Positions 46,321 through 55,428 of a stretch of DNA of 64,000 nt are shown here, one piece after another (the first letter of the stretch is position 1; each line of letters begins with the position of its first letter). The position numbers were made by a program, and so were the translations under genes. The notes under the pieces were generated by a model. That model was not told the DNA's origin, searched no databases, and saw nothing but the letters and a program-made list of their open reading frames with translations. The stretch is from the NCBI RefSeq assembly GCF_963931295.1, contig NZ_OZ007001.1, forward strand, positions 1,302,001 to 1,366,000, in the 5' to 3' direction. The DNA is from an uncultured Mailhella sp. (lineage in GTDB: Bacteria; Desulfobacterota; Desulfovibrionia; Desulfovibrionales; Desulfovibrionaceae).

Positions 46321-47745
46321 ATGGAACAGCATTCCTTTTTCGATACCGAAGCCTCCCAGCCGCTGGCCGCCCGTCTGCGCCCACGCACGCTGGATGAATT
46401 TTTCGGACAGGAACACCTTCTCGGCAAGGGGAAGGTGCTGCGCAAACTCATAGAGGCCGATCAGATCTCCTCCATGATTTTCTGGGGGCCTCCGGGCGTC
46501 GGAAAAACCACGCTGGCCCGTATCATCGCCGGACACACGAAGTCGAACTTCATCGACTTTTCCGCCGTGACCAGCGGCATCAAGGAAATCCGTGCCGTCA
46601 TGCAGCAGGCGGAAAAAGACCGTCAGTACGGACGGCGCACCATACTCTTCGTGGACGAAATACACCGCTTCAACAAGGCGCAGCAGGACGCCTTTCTGCC
46701 TTTTGTGGAAAAGGGCAGCATAGTGCTCATAGGCGCGACCACCGAAAACCCTTCCTTTGAAGTGAACGGCGCGCTGCTCTCACGCTGCAAGGTATTTGTT
46801 CTTCATCAGCTTTCCACGGAGGACCTCAAGGATCTGCTCAAGCGGGCCCTGCACGATCCCAGAGGATTCGGCCGTCAGACCATCGACATGCCGTCCGGCA
46901 TGCTGGAAGCCGTTGCCGTTTTTGCCAACGGCGACGCCCGCTCCGCCCTCTCCACGCTGGAAATGATCGTGCTCAATGGGGAAACGGAAGGCGACGCCGT
47001 CAAAATTACGGATGAAACGCTGGAACAGTGCACCTCGCGCAAATCTCTGCTGTACGACAAGAACGGCGAGGAGCATTACAATCTGATTTCCGCGCTGCAC
47101 AAGTCCATGCGCAATTCCGATCCGGACGCCGCCGTGTACTGGCTCGCCCGCATGCTGGAAGCCGGAGAAGACCCGCTCTACATCGCGAGGCGCGTCGCGC
47201 GCTTTGCCAGCGAAGACGTGGGCCTCGCCGATCCGCATGCTCTGGACATGGCCATTTCCGCCTATCAGGCCTGTCATTTCATCGGCATGCCGGAATGTTC
47301 CGTGCATCTCACGCAGGCCGTGGTGTATCTTTCCCTGGCCCCCAAATCCAACAGCCTCTATGTGGCCTACACCCGGGCAAAAAAGGACGCACTCTCCATG
47401 CTGGATGAGCCCGTGCCCCTTCAGATACGCAACGCTCCCACAAAACTGATGAAGGAACTCGACTACGGCAAGGGCTATCAGTACGCGCATCACGCCGAAG
47501 AAAAGCTGACGAACATGCACTGCCTGCCCGATTCCCTTCTCGGCAGAACCTACTACGCGCCCACCGATCAGGGACTGGAGGCCCGCTGTCGGCAGCGCCT
47601 GGAAAACATCAAGGCTTGGAAGAAGGCCCACGAGGCGAATCCGCCCGCGCCGGAGGAAGCAAAAAGCAGCGCGCGCAGGGCAAGGAGCAAGAAACGCAGC
47701 GAGGACGCTTCTTCGTCGGAAGACGCATTAAAGTTTTACTCATAA
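46321..47745 (+). CDS. rarA: AAA+ replication-associated recombination protein RarA
   Basis: 474 residues. Walker [10 protein letters not shown] at 57-65, Walker [21 protein letters not shown] near 107-126, sensor region [20 protein letters not shown], then the MgsA/RarA C-terminal tetramerisation part ([49 protein letters not shown]). RarA acts at stalled replication forks. The C-terminal tail is lysine/arginine-rich ([20 protein letters not shown]). ATG 46321 with AGGAG upstream. Its last codons contain a palindrome that probably regulates the next gene. Confidence 0.95.
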   Translation: MEQHSFFDTEASQPLAARLRPRTLDEFFGQEHLLGKGKVLRKLIEADQISSMIFWGPPGVGKTTLARIIAGHTKSNFIDFSAVTSGIKEIRAVMQQAEKDRQYGRRTILFVDEIHRFNKAQQDAFLPFVEKGSIVLIGATTENPSFEVNGALLSRCKVFVLHQLSTEDLKDLLKRALHDPRGFGRQTIDMPSGMLEAVAVFANGDARSALSTLEMIVLNGETEGDAVKITDETLEQCTSRKSLLYDKNGEEHYNLISALHKSMRNSDPDAAVYWLARMLEAGEDPLYIARRVARFASEDVGLADPHALDMAISAYQACHFIGMPECSVHLTQAVVYLSLAPKSNSLYVAYTRAKKDALSMLDEPVPLQIRNAPTKLMKELDYGKGYQYAHHAEEKLTNMHCLPDSLLGRTYYAPTDQGLEARCRQRLENIKAWKKAHEANPPAPEEAKSSARRARSKKRSEDASSSEDALKFYS

Positions 47746-47751
47746 AACTTT
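47730..47751 (+). promoter_or_regulatory. 22-bp palindrome, probable DtxR-family operator (MATE-dtxR promoter)
   Basis: AAAGTT-TTACTCATAA-AACTTT. The rarA stop lies inside it and the -35 box starts 2 bases after it. It differs from 59872-59893 at only three inner positions. Confidence 0.7.
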
Positions 47752-47753
47752 AT

Positions 47754-47782
47754 TTGACAAATCATACCATTCCCCCTAGCCT
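47754..47782 (+). promoter_or_regulatory. Promoter of the MATE-dtxR operon
   Basis: TTGACA (47754-47759), 17-bp spacer, TAGCCT (47777-47782). Confidence 0.6.
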
Positions 47783-47819
47783 GAACAAAGCCGCCGCACC
47801 TTCAGCCAGGGAGTTTTTC

Positions 47820-49214
47820 TTGTCCACGCCGCCTTGCGACGACCGCCGGATGACGCCGAGCCGCAAACTTCCGTCGCGTTCCGAACTGATCCGACTCACG
47901 CTTCCGCAGATGGGTCTCATGTTCTGCCATCTGGCCATTTCCATGACCGACGTGTGGACGGCGGGAAAGATCAGTCCGGAAGCACAGGCTTCCATCGGCG
48001 TGGTGGCGCAGATATTCTCCCTGCTCATGCTGCTCACCTCGCTCGTGGCGAGCGGATGCATGGCCACGGTAAGCCAGTCGCTCGGCGCGGGACTTCCGCT
48101 CCGCGCCAATCGCTACGCCGGGCTCATCATCATGCTTTCCGCAGGCATGGGAACGCTGGTGGCCGCCCTCGCTCTGCTCTGCCGGCCGGTCATTTTTCAC
48201 CTCATGGGCATTTCCGACGATTTGCGGCCCGTGCTCTCCGTCTTTTTCACCGCCTACTGTTGCCAGCTTCCCTTCTACTACGTGCTCGTCATGGTGAATT
48301 CCATTTTCCGGGCCTACAAGAAGGTGCTCTTTCCGCTGCTCACGATTCTCTTCATGATGCTGGCCAATCTGTTCGGCGATCTCGGCTTCGGGCTCGGACG
48401 TTTTTCTCTTCCGGCCTTCGGCGCGGCAGGCATAGCCTGGACCACCTTTGCCTGCGCCGTGCTCGGGCTTTTGAGCAATCTTGCGCTGGCGGCCCGCTAC
48501 GGCCTTCTTCATCGCCGCACCTTTGCGCCGTGGCGCTGGAACCGGCGCGCCATGCCGTATCTTTTCCGGGTGGGCATGCCCGCCGCGGCAGGGCAGATCA
48601 TCACCCATCTCGGCAGTCTGACCACGCTTGCCATCATCGGCCTTCTGCCCGACAGCACCGACGCCCTGGCCGGCATGAGCGTGGGCGGACGCGTTCACGC
48701 CATGCTGCTGTTTCCGCTGGGCGCGCTGCACATGTCCATGGTCATCGTGAGCGGGCATCTTCTGGGAAGCGGAGAGAGAACCGGCCTGTACCTGTTCGGG
48801 CACCGCGCCGTACTCAGGCTCGGACTCGCGCTCGTGCCGCCGTCGCTTGCGCTCTGGCTGCTGCGGGATCAGGCGGCGGCGCTGTTTTCCGACAACGCCG
48901 CGGTGCTGGAACAGGCCTCGCTGTTCCTCTTCTTCGCCTGCCTCTACGTGCCGCTCACGGGCATGACGGGCATGATGAACGCGCTGTTCTCCGGCGCGGG
49001 CGCCACCATTCTGTCCTGCCGGGTCGGGGCCGCCACATGCTGGATCGTGGGCATTCCCCTTTCTCTGGCCCTGGGCCTAGGCCTTCATCTGGGCGCGGGC
49101 GGCGTGTACGCCGCCGGAGCGGCCACGCAAACGGCGGCCTTTCTCTGGACGCTGCGCATCTTTCACGGAAAGAAATGGCTTGAATACGGCCTGCGGAAAC
49201 GTCAAACTGCCTGA
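47820..49214 (+). CDS. MATE-family efflux transporter
   Basis: 464 residues, about twelve membrane helices in two MATE repeats (LTLPQMGLMFCHLAISMTDVWTAGKISPEAQASIGVVAQIF; YLFRVGMPAAAGQIITHLGSLTTLAIIGLLPDSTDALAGMSVGGRVHAM). MATE proteins export cationic compounds, drugs or siderophore-like molecules with Na+ or H+ gradients. The start is set at TTG 47820, six bases after AGGGAG; an in-frame ATG at 47850 lacks a ribosome site. It is co-transcribed with a DtxR-family regulator 15 bases downstream, which suggests metal-linked control, as for a metal or metal-chelator exporter. The substrate is unknown. Confidence 0.88.
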   Translation: MSTPPCDDRRMTPSRKLPSRSELIRLTLPQMGLMFCHLAISMTDVWTAGKISPEAQASIGVVAQIFSLLMLLTSLVASGCMATVSQSLGAGLPLRANRYAGLIIMLSAGMGTLVAALALLCRPVIFHLMGISDDLRPVLSVFFTAYCCQLPFYYVLVMVNSIFRAYKKVLFPLLTILFMMLANLFGDLGFGLGRFSLPAFGAAGIAWTTFACAVLGLLSNLALAARYGLLHRRTFAPWRWNRRAMPYLFRVGMPAAAGQIITHLGSLTTLAIIGLLPDSTDALAGMSVGGRVHAMLLFPLGALHMSMVIVSGHLLGSGERTGLYLFGHRAVLRLGLALVPPSLALWLLRDQAAALFSDNAAVLEQASLFLFFACLYVPLTGMTGMMNALFSGAGATILSCRVGAATCWIVGIPLSLALGLGLHLGAGGVYAAGAATQTAAFLWTLRIFHGKKWLEYGLRKRQTA

Positions 49215-49229
49215 AAACACGGAGGAGCC

Positions 49230-49787
49230 ATGCCGGAACAGCTCAACAGTCCGCCGTCCGCGCCGACGGAACACAAAGCGCTTTCTCCCGCGCTGGAAAA
49301 CTATCTTGAGATCATCTTTCTGGAAGAAGCCCGCGAGGGCGCGGCGCGCGTGAGCGCCATAGCCGACGCCGCCGGGGTGAGCCGTTCCACCGTGACCACC
49401 ATGCTCAAGGTGCTCAAGTCGCTGGGCCTTGTGGACTACCAGCCCTACGGCCTCATTCATCTCACGGAAGCGGGCCGCGGCATCGGGCGCGACATTGCCC
49501 ACCGGCACATCATTTTCCGGGAGTTTTTCCTTCAGGTGCTGCAGATTGAGGAATCCGAAGCCGACGCCGTAGCCTGCGAGCTCGAACACGTGGTGCCGCC
49601 AAACGTCATCCGCCGCTGGGGACAGTTCGTGCTCTACCTGCGCGGCCGGGACTTCTGGAAGAACTGGCAGGAAGACTACCGCAGAGAACGCGCCTCGCTG
49701 GTCGGAGCCATGAACGAGACCTTTCACAACATGGGCGCGCTCGACAATCAGGAAGAAGCCAGAGAGCTCGCCCGAAAATACCGGTAG
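49230..49787 (+). CDS. DtxR/MntR-family metal-dependent regulator
   Basis: 185 residues. The N-terminal winged helix (25-85; ALSPALENYLEIIFLEEAREGAARVSAIADAAGVSRSTVTTMLKVLKSLGLV) is followed by the DtxR dimerisation and metal-binding domain (HRHIIFREFFLQVLQIEESEADAVACELEHVVPPNVIRRWGQF), with His, Glu, Cys and Glu in the usual ligand area. No SH3-like third domain. It senses Fe(II) or Mn(II). RBS GGAGGAG. The palindrome before its operon is repeated at the heme operon promoter, so iron is the likelier metal. Confidence 0.9.
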   Translation: MPEQLNSPPSAPTEHKALSPALENYLEIIFLEEAREGAARVSAIADAAGVSRSTVTTMLKVLKSLGLVDYQPYGLIHLTEAGRGIGRDIAHRHIIFREFFLQVLQIEESEADAVACELEHVVPPNVIRRWGQFVLYLRGRDFWKNWQEDYRRERASLVGAMNETFHNMGALDNQEEARELARKYR

Positions 49788-49802
49788 GTAAACCGGCAGG
49801 TT

Positions 49803-49825
49803 GCGGCAGCTCGACGCCGCAACGT
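49803..49825. terminator. Hairpin between dtxR and tonB
   Basis: TTGCGGC / GCCGCAA pair around 49800-49823, between two convergent genes, followed on the + strand by GTTTCCTTT. A second hairpin (CGGCAAGGCT / AGCCTTGCCG, 49922-49931 and 49938-49947) lies just after the tonB stop. Both are candidates for ending transcription. Confidence 0.45.
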
Positions 49826-49958
49826 TTCCTTTGCTGCGGCATGGGGAAGCCGCCACAGGCTGACGCGCCTCTCACGCCCTGCGGGACGGCGCTCGGATCA
49901 GCGCAGGCACCGGCGAGTTCTCGGCAAGGCTCGGCACAGCCTTGCCGCGCCATCAGCG

Positions 49959-50864
49959 CTACCCGTCCGTCAGACGGTAATGCACCGGAATCAGCACCTG
50001 AAATCCGCCCGTCTGCGCCACGGAAAGCCCCACCAGCTTTTCGCCCAGCCGCTTTGCCGCGGCGTCGAGCACGGCTTTTCCCGAACCTTCCGACAGCGAA
50101 CACGCACTCACGCGCCCGTCCGACGCCACATGCACCAGAAGCCGACACGTGCCCTCCGCGCCGGAGCGACGCCCCTGCCGCGGGTACTGCTTGTGCCGCT
50201 CCACGGCCTGAAGCAGCACGGCAAGCGCCGCGCTTTTGTCCGGCTCGGCCTCGGCGCTGCCCGCCGCGCCGGGCATGGACGCCGCCTTTCCCGACACCGA
50301 CGCAGTTCCCGCAGCGCCGGAAGCCCCCTGCGCCGAGCCCCTATCGACCGTTCCCTGCTGCACCGCCTTCGGCTGCGGCGTTTTCACCGCTTCGGCTTTT
50401 GCGGGCTTTCGTGCAGGTGCAGGCTTCGGCCTTCTTTCCGGCTTCGGCTCCATCCTCGCCTTCGGCTTCGGTTCAGGTTTCGGCGCAGGCTTCGGCGTGG
50501 CCGCAACCTTCGGTTCAGGCGCAACCTCAGGCTCCACCTTCTTTTCCGGCGCTGCCGGTTCAGGAATCTCAAACGGCGAGTCCTCGGCCAGCAGCCTTTT
50601 CACTTCCGTCTGCGGGGCCGGAGCCGGAACAAGCGTCCGGAACTGCGCATGCACGAGAGCCGTTCCGCCCGCCTGCACCGGGGGCAGCGTCAGCGTCTGT
50701 TCCGCCAGCAGCGAAAACACGCTCAGCATGGTGAACGACATCACGCCGCACATGCCCGCGGCCGCCACATGGCGACTTCGGCGCAGCTGCGTTGCGCCGA
50801 AGGGCGACCGCAGAGGACAGGTCTCGGATCTACCGGCCTTCCGCCGGTCTGGTGCTGATGACAA
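49959..50864 (-). CDS. tonB: TonB energy-transducing protein
   Basis: 301 residues. A single membrane anchor (about 37-55), a long Pro/Lys/Glu-rich periplasmic linker (about 85-175, many KPxPKPE units) and a C-terminal TonB domain (215-301; YPRQGRRSGAEGTCRLLVHVASDGRVSACSLSEGSGKAVLDAAAKRL). It couples ExbB-ExbD energy to the outer membrane receptor. The start is TTG 50864 with GGGAGG 4 bases upstream, inside exbD (35-base overlap). It is the last gene of the heme operon. The linker is longer and more basic than in E. coli. Confidence 0.9.
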   Translation of the reverse strand: MSSAPDRRKAGRSETCPLRSPFGATQLRRSRHVAAAGMCGVMSFTMLSVFSLLAEQTLTLPPVQAGGTALVHAQFRTLVPAPAPQTEVKRLLAEDSPFEIPEPAAPEKKVEPEVAPEPKVAATPKPAPKPEPKPKARMEPKPERRPKPAPARKPAKAEAVKTPQPKAVQQGTVDRGSAQGASGAAGTASVSGKAASMPGAAGSAEAEPDKSAALAVLLQAVERHKQYPRQGRRSGAEGTCRLLVHVASDGRVSACSLSEGSGKAVLDAAAKRLGEKLVGLSVAQTGGFQVLIPVHYRLTDG

Positions 50865-51222
50865 AATGGCCTCCCTTCTTCACCTTGGCCCGATCCACGA
50901 CGCTCACAAAAGCCTCGAACGGAGCCTTTTGATCCACGTACAGATTGAGCAGCGCTTCCGGCCGCTCCGAAAGCACGGCGTCAAGCTCGTCCTTTTCTAT
51001 CCGGCGGCCTTCGTAATGCAGCGAGCCGTCGGCTTTGATGGAAATCACCTGCTCGCGCCTGTTGTCGGACGCCTCGGCCTCGCCGGAGGCCGGGAGCAGA
51101 ATGTCCAGCACGGGGCGGCTGAAGGTCGTCGTCATGATGAAAAAAATAAGCAGCATGAAAATGGTGTCGATAAGCGGCGTCAGATCAATGCTCGGCTCGT
51201 CGTCCAGACCGAAATTAAACAT
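50830..51222 (-). CDS. exbD: ExbD proton-channel subunit
   Basis: 130 residues. An N-terminal helix with the conserved membrane Asp (DLTPLIDTIFMLLIFFIMTT) and a small periplasmic domain (LYVDQKAPFEAFVSVVDRAKVKKGGHFVISTRP). It partners ExbB to energise TonB. It overlaps the exbB stop by 8 bases and the tonB start by 35 bases. Confidence 0.93.
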   Translation of the reverse strand: MFNFGLDDEPSIDLTPLIDTIFMLLIFFIMTTTFSRPVLDILLPASGEAEASDNRREQVISIKADGSLHYEGRRIEKDELDAVLSERPEALLNLYVDQKAPFEAFVSVVDRAKVKKGGHFVISTRPAEGR

Positions 51223-51844
51223 CGTCGTCCTCTCCGCGGGGCCTGCCGCCCTTTCGCTTCTGGCAGAAGTCCAGCGCCCGATAGCTGTATTCCACCACCT
51301 CGATATGAAAGCCCTTGAAACGCAGCATCAGAAAATAATAGACCATGAGCGCGGGTATGGCCACGCACAGCCCCATGATGGTGGTTATGAGCGCCTCCCA
51401 TATGCCGTTGGCCAGCATGGCCGTGTCGGGGGCTGCGTTCTCCCCGATGGTCTGAAACACCGTGACCATGCCGAGAATGGTGCCGAGCAGCCCCAGAAGC
51501 GGCGACAGCACGGAAATCAGCCGCAAATAGCATATCTCGCGGGTGAGCTGCTCGAAATTGCGATGGAAGAGATAGGCGATTTCCGCCCGGATGTCTTCCG
51601 AATGGCCGGAATGCGTCTGCACGATGTCGCGCACGATGCAGATGAGCGGATTGTCGCCCTCGTAGCTCATGCACTCTCCGCTCCGCTCCTCGTTTTCCAG
51701 CTCGGGAAAGGTGCGGCGAAAATCTCTCCAGACAAAAAACAAAAACGCATAGCTTTTAATAGCAAGGTACACGCCCGCGCACGCCACCGCCGCAAGCACC
51801 ACGCCCGCCGGGCCTATGGCGTCGTATATTTCCGACCAGTTCAT
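51215..51844 (-). CDS. exbB: ExbB/MotA-TolQ family proton-channel subunit
   Basis: 209 residues with three membrane helices; the signature LRLISVLSPLLGLLGTILGMVTVFQTIG and LANGIWEALITTIMGLCVAIPALMVYYFL is clear. It forms the proton channel with ExbD. The ATG at 51844 sits directly behind AAGGAG with almost no spacer, which is unusual; an alternative start further upstream is possible but gives an unrelated N terminus. Confidence 0.92.
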   Translation of the reverse strand: MNWSEIYDAIGPAGVVLAAVACAGVYLAIKSYAFLFFVWRDFRRTFPELENEERSGECMSYEGDNPLICIVRDIVQTHSGHSEDIRAEIAYLFHRNFEQLTREICYLRLISVLSPLLGLLGTILGMVTVFQTIGENAAPDTAMLANGIWEALITTIMGLCVAIPALMVYYFLMLRFKGFHIEVVEYSYRALDFCQKRKGGRPRGEDDDV

Positions 51845-51972
51845 CTCCTTGTCCTTCCCTGACCGAAGCCTGCGGGAAAAGGCGTCCGGATCAGGCGTCC
51901 GGCCAGCTCCCGCAGCTTCGCGGCCTTGTTGAATGTTGCTTCCGTTCCGCCCCGCCTCCGGAGCGGAAAATG

Positions 51973-52482
51973 CTACCGTTCCAGAAAGCGGCAAATGAAC
52001 GCCTGCGCGCAGCGGCAGTCCTCGTCGTCGGGATGTCTGGCCGCCTCCGCAATGCGCGCCTTCCGCTCCTCGGTCATGGGATGCACGTCGCCCGCCATGC
52101 GGGCCATGATTTCCAGCACCTTCGGATCCACCCTCCCCTGACAGAGCCAGGAACCGAGCACGACGTTGCCGCGCGCAGGCTCCAGCGCCAGCGCTTCGCC
52201 GTGCGCCATGCACTCCCTCGCGTGATCGGAATCGGGCCACGCGCCCAGCGTGCCGAAAAAGGCCAGTCTGGCGTTGCGCACGCCTTCGAGCCAGGCGCGG
52301 GTTGCGGCGTCGGGCATGCCCCTGTCCACCCAGTAGCCCACGGCCACCACGTCGTACTGATCCACGGACGAAGGCGCTTCCTCCACGGGAAGAAGCTCAC
52401 ATCCGGGCATGACCTCGGCCATGGCCTGCGCCACCTTTTTCGTGTTTCCGGTTCGTGAGGAATACACCACAAGCGTTTTCAT
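51973..52482 (-). CDS. Flavodoxin-family protein in the heme operon
   Basis: 169 residues. The flavodoxin FMN phosphate loop SSRTGNTKKVAQAMAE is at the N terminus and YDVVAVGYWVDRGMPD and LAFFGTLGAWPDSDHA form the other FMN loops. It is an electron carrier, probably supplying electrons for anaerobic heme opening by HutW. Three ATG codons follow AGGAG; the third (52482) has the best spacing. A cysteine pair (CRCAQAF) near the C terminus is unusual for flavodoxin. Confidence 0.85.
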   Translation of the reverse strand: MKTLVVYSSRTGNTKKVAQAMAEVMPGCELLPVEEAPSSVDQYDVVAVGYWVDRGMPDAATRAWLEGVRNARLAFFGTLGAWPDSDHARECMAHGEALALEPARGNVVLGSWLCQGRVDPKVLEIMARMAGDVHPMTEERKARIAEAARHPDDEDCRCAQAFICRFLER

Positions 52483-52581
52483 CATCATTCTCCTGACAAT
52501 AGTTTTCATTTTCAAACATTGACGCCGCCAGACCGCTGCGCGCAGCAACGCCGGACGTAAAACCGCGCTCCCAAACGGCGG

Positions 52582-53100
52582 TCACACGCCGGTCATTTTC
52601 CGGCGAAGCGCAAAGAACGCCGCGCGCACCGAGGGCAGAATACGGTGATGTTCCCGCCCCGCGTACACGGCAAACGCCACGCCTCCCCGCCCGTCGAAAA
52701 ACTGCACGGAATGGCTCTCCAGCCCCATGAAGGGCAGAGAAAGAAAGGCGATGTCCGCAATGAGATCGGCCCTGATGTGCCCGCCGAGGGCTTCGCCTGC
52801 GGCAAGATTGCAGTATCCGTTTCCCGGCGAGCCCGCAGGAATGCGCCCGGAAACTTCAAACACGTGCCCTTCGTGCTGCACGATGAACGTCGCCTTTTCC
52901 CACTCGCCGAGCGCCTCCCATATGCCGGCAAAATCCCCGCCGGAGGCAAAGGCGCACATGCCTTCGGGCAGCACCTGCGCCGCCTGCTTTTCCGTAACGT
53001 TGAACATCCCGGCCAGCGAGGAAAGCATCCACGGCTTCCGCTGTTCAAGGGCAGCCGCCACGCTCTCGGCCAGATTCGATGATGCGCGCTCGTCCTTCAT
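52582..53100 (-). CDS. hutX: Cytosolic heme carrier HutX (ChuX/HutX family)
   Basis: 172 residues matching HutX over the whole length (MLSSLAGMFNVTEKQAAQVLP, ATFIVQHEGHVFEVSGRIPAGSPGNGYCNL, GHIRADLIADIAFLSLPFMGLESHSVQFFDGRGGVAFAVYAGREHHRIL). HutX binds heme in the cytosol and hands it to degrading enzymes. ATG 53100 overlaps the stop of the ABC gene (ATGA) and has AAGGAGG upstream. Its place directly after the ECF ATPase ties that importer to heme. Confidence 0.88.
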   Translation of the reverse strand: MKDERASSNLAESVAAALEQRKPWMLSSLAGMFNVTEKQAAQVLPEGMCAFASGGDFAGIWEALGEWEKATFIVQHEGHVFEVSGRIPAGSPGNGYCNLAAGEALGGHIRADLIADIAFLSLPFMGLESHSVQFFDGRGGVAFAVYAGREHHRILPSVRAAFFALRRKMTGV

Positions 53101-54566
53101 AATGCCTCCTTCGCCTGATCGGCGCGCGCCGCTTCCCCGGAAGGGCGAAACGGCAGACGAAGCGCGCGTGAACAGGAACGTTTCATAAGTTCAAGATCGT
53201 GGGTAATCACCAGCACGCAGACGCCCTTTTCCGCAAGAGCGTCCAGCGCCCGGGCAATGCGCTGCATGTTGCCGCCGTCAAGGCCGCTGGTCGGCTCGTC
53301 GAGAATGAGCACCTCGGGACTCTTGGCCAGGGCGCAGGCAATGACAAGGCGCTGCTTTTCCCCGCCGGAGAGCGACTGCGGATGCCTTTCGGCCAGCGCG
53401 GAAAGTCCGAAAAGTTCCAGAAGTTCCGACGCTGGGACTTCCCTCTCTGCCTTCCCGCCGCCGGATGCGCGCCTTTGCCGGTCGGCAAGGCGAAGACTGA
53501 CGGCGATCTCCTCGGCCACGGTTCTCATGTGCAGCTGATGATCGGCGTTCTGCAGCACGATGCTCGCCCGGCGCAGAAGCTCCCCGGAAGAAAGTTCCCG
53601 GCCATGCAGGAAGAAGCGCCCCGACTGCGCCTTGTTCAACCCCGTCAGCAGACGGGCCAGCGTGGTCTTTCCCGCACCGTTGTCGCCGATGACGGCCGTC
53701 ACGCCGGGCCCGAGAGAAAAGGACGCGCCGTCAAACAGAGGCCTGCTCCCCCGGTAGGCAAAAAAAAGCCCCTCCGCGCGCAGTCCGGCGTCGGCGGGCG
53801 CGGACTCTTCCGGCAGCTGGGCGCGCATATCCTCCACGCGGCACTCGCGCAGTCCGCAGCCGCGCCGGAGCCCTTCATCCTCAAGCAGGGCGAAGTTGCC
53901 CATGGCGCAGATCTCGCCGTTCTTCATGATCAGCACGCGGTCGGCCACGCCTTCGAGCCAGTAGAGACGATGATCGACCACAAGCACGGCCATGCCGCTT
54001 TCCTTGAGCGTGCGCAGTTTCCGCGCCAGCTCCGCCGTGGCTTCGGGGTCAAGATTGGCCGAAGGCTCATCGAGCGCAAGGGCCTTCGGCTCCTGGGAAA
54101 GTATGGACGCAAGCCCCACCTTCTGCTTCTGCCCTTCGGAAAGCTCATGCACGGCCTGATGCAGCACGCCGCAAAGACCGAAGGATTCCGCAGCGCGCCG
54201 CACCTTTTCCCGGGTCGCTTCGGCGGGCAGGCCCCGCCATTCGTGGACAAAGGCAAGCTCATCCTCCACGCCGAGCGCGAAAAACTGCTGTTCCGGATCC
54301 TGAAAAAGCGTGCCCACGCTGCGGGAAATCTCCCGGACGGGCGTCTCGCCGGTGCTGCGGCCGTTCACCAGCACCCGCCCCTTCATCTCGCCCCGGAAGC
54401 AGCCGGGGCACAGACCGTTGGCCAGGCGCATGAGCGTGCTCTTGCCGCATCCGCTCGGCCCGGAAACCAGCACAAGTTCCCCCGGGCGCACGCGGAAACT
54501 GACGTCGCGCACGGCGGGCCTGTCGGAAAACGGATAGGTGTAGGTAACATTTTCAAAGCATATCAT
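53097..54566 (-). CDS. ECF transporter ATPase, two ATPase domains fused (EcfA-EcfA')
   Basis: 489 residues with two full ABC ATPase domains. Domain 1: Walker A GPSGCGKST (36-44), signature LSEGQKQKVG, Walker B ALALDEPSA. Domain 2 (from about 265): Walker A GDNGAGKTT, signature LSGGEKQRLV, Walker B VLILDEPTSGLD. Fused dual ATPases of this type energise ECF importers with EcfT and an S component, here encoded just upstream (55429-55971 and 54597-55370). The substrate is set by the S component. The operon suggests heme or a heme-related compound. Confidence 0.9.
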   Translation of the reverse strand: MICFENVTYTYPFSDRPAVRDVSFRVRPGELVLVSGPSGCGKSTLMRLANGLCPGCFRGEMKGRVLVNGRSTGETPVREISRSVGTLFQDPEQQFFALGVEDELAFVHEWRGLPAEATREKVRRAAESFGLCGVLHQAVHELSEGQKQKVGLASILSQEPKALALDEPSANLDPEATAELARKLRTLKESGMAVLVVDHRLYWLEGVADRVLIMKNGEICAMGNFALLEDEGLRRGCGLRECRVEDMRAQLPEESAPADAGLRAEGLFFAYRGSRPLFDGASFSLGPGVTAVIGDNGAGKTTLARLLTGLNKAQSGRFFLHGRELSSGELLRRASIVLQNADHQLHMRTVAEEIAVSLRLADRQRRASGGGKAEREVPASELLELFGLSALAERHPQSLSGGEKQRLVIACALAKSPEVLILDEPTSGLDGGNMQRIARALDALAEKGVCVLVITHDLELMKRSCSRALRLPFRPSGEAARADQAKEAL

Positions 54567-54596
54567 GCCGTCATCTCCAAACTTGCGGCCGCCGGT

Positions 54597-55370
54597 TCAG
54601 TGCATGGCGGGCGACGAGGCGCTTCCCCAGCGCGCGTGACAGTACAGGGCTGCCGCAACGACGGCCACGGCCAGAACAACCAGCGCAGTGTCGCGCGCAG
54701 TCCACTGTGGGCGTCGGAAAGGCACAAAGCGCCCGCCCGCCTCAAGCCCCTTGAGCTCGGCGGCAATGCCCAGTTCCTCGGACGTGCGCAGAGAGCGGAA
54801 GAGCAGCGGCGCCAGCAGAAGACGCAGCATCATGAGCGGATGCCGGAACATTTCTCCCGGGCCGAGGCTGCATCCGCGAATCTTCAGCGTTTCGGCCACC
54901 TGCCGAACGTCGTTCATAAACGTGGGAATGAAACGGATCATAACCGCGCCCGGCAGATACACGCAGAACGGCAGGCGCAGCCCCTTCAACGCGGTGAGCA
55001 GCGCCTGAATGCGGGAAGCGAGCGCCAGAGGCAGTACCACGTTCAGCATGACCGCGCTGCGCAGAAAAGGCACCACAAGGCTTTCCGGAGAAAACGGCAT
55101 GCCGGAAACAGCGCGGGACACGCCCCACGAACATGCGGCGGCAATGCCCATCATGAGCGCGAGGGCCGCATAGGCCACGGCCAGCGCGCGAAGACGGCGC
55201 ACGGACAACGCGTAGGCCAGCGATGCGGCAAACAGCACCGCCTGCCCCTCGAAGGAGCCGACGACAATCGTCGCCGCAGACGCCAGCAGCGTGACGACCA
55301 TGCGGGCGCGCACGTCGAACCCGCTCTGCGGGGCTCCCTGCTCATCCGGCAAAAAACGTTCCAGTTTCAT
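54597..55370 (-). CDS. ECF transporter membrane coupling protein EcfT
   Basis: 257 residues with five or more membrane helices and the two EcfT coupling helices carrying Arg motifs (MIRFIPTFMNDVRQVAETLKIRGCSL and LAPLLFRSLRTSEELGIAAELKGLEAG). It joins the S component to the ATPases. The start is ATG 55370 (MKLERFLPDEQ) with AAGGGG upstream; a longer frame to 55451 overlaps the preceding gene and adds a low-complexity stretch. Confidence 0.88.
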   Translation of the reverse strand: MKLERFLPDEQGAPQSGFDVRARMVVTLLASAATIVVGSFEGQAVLFAASLAYALSVRRLRALAVAYAALALMMGIAAACSWGVSRAVSGMPFSPESLVVPFLRSAVMLNVVLPLALASRIQALLTALKGLRLPFCVYLPGAVMIRFIPTFMNDVRQVAETLKIRGCSLGPGEMFRHPLMMLRLLLAPLLFRSLRTSEELGIAAELKGLEAGGRFVPFRRPQWTARDTALVVLAVAVVAAALYCHARWGSASSPAMH

Positions 55371-55428
55371 GGCCGACGCCCCTTGCGAGGCGGATGCAAA
55401 GCCTTCGCCTTCCGCGACGCCCGCCCTC

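Noticed and set aside
44435..46384. Minus-strand open frame of 649 codons opposite the lactate permease
   Set aside because: Shadow of the permease gene, Gly/His/Asp-rich and without domains.
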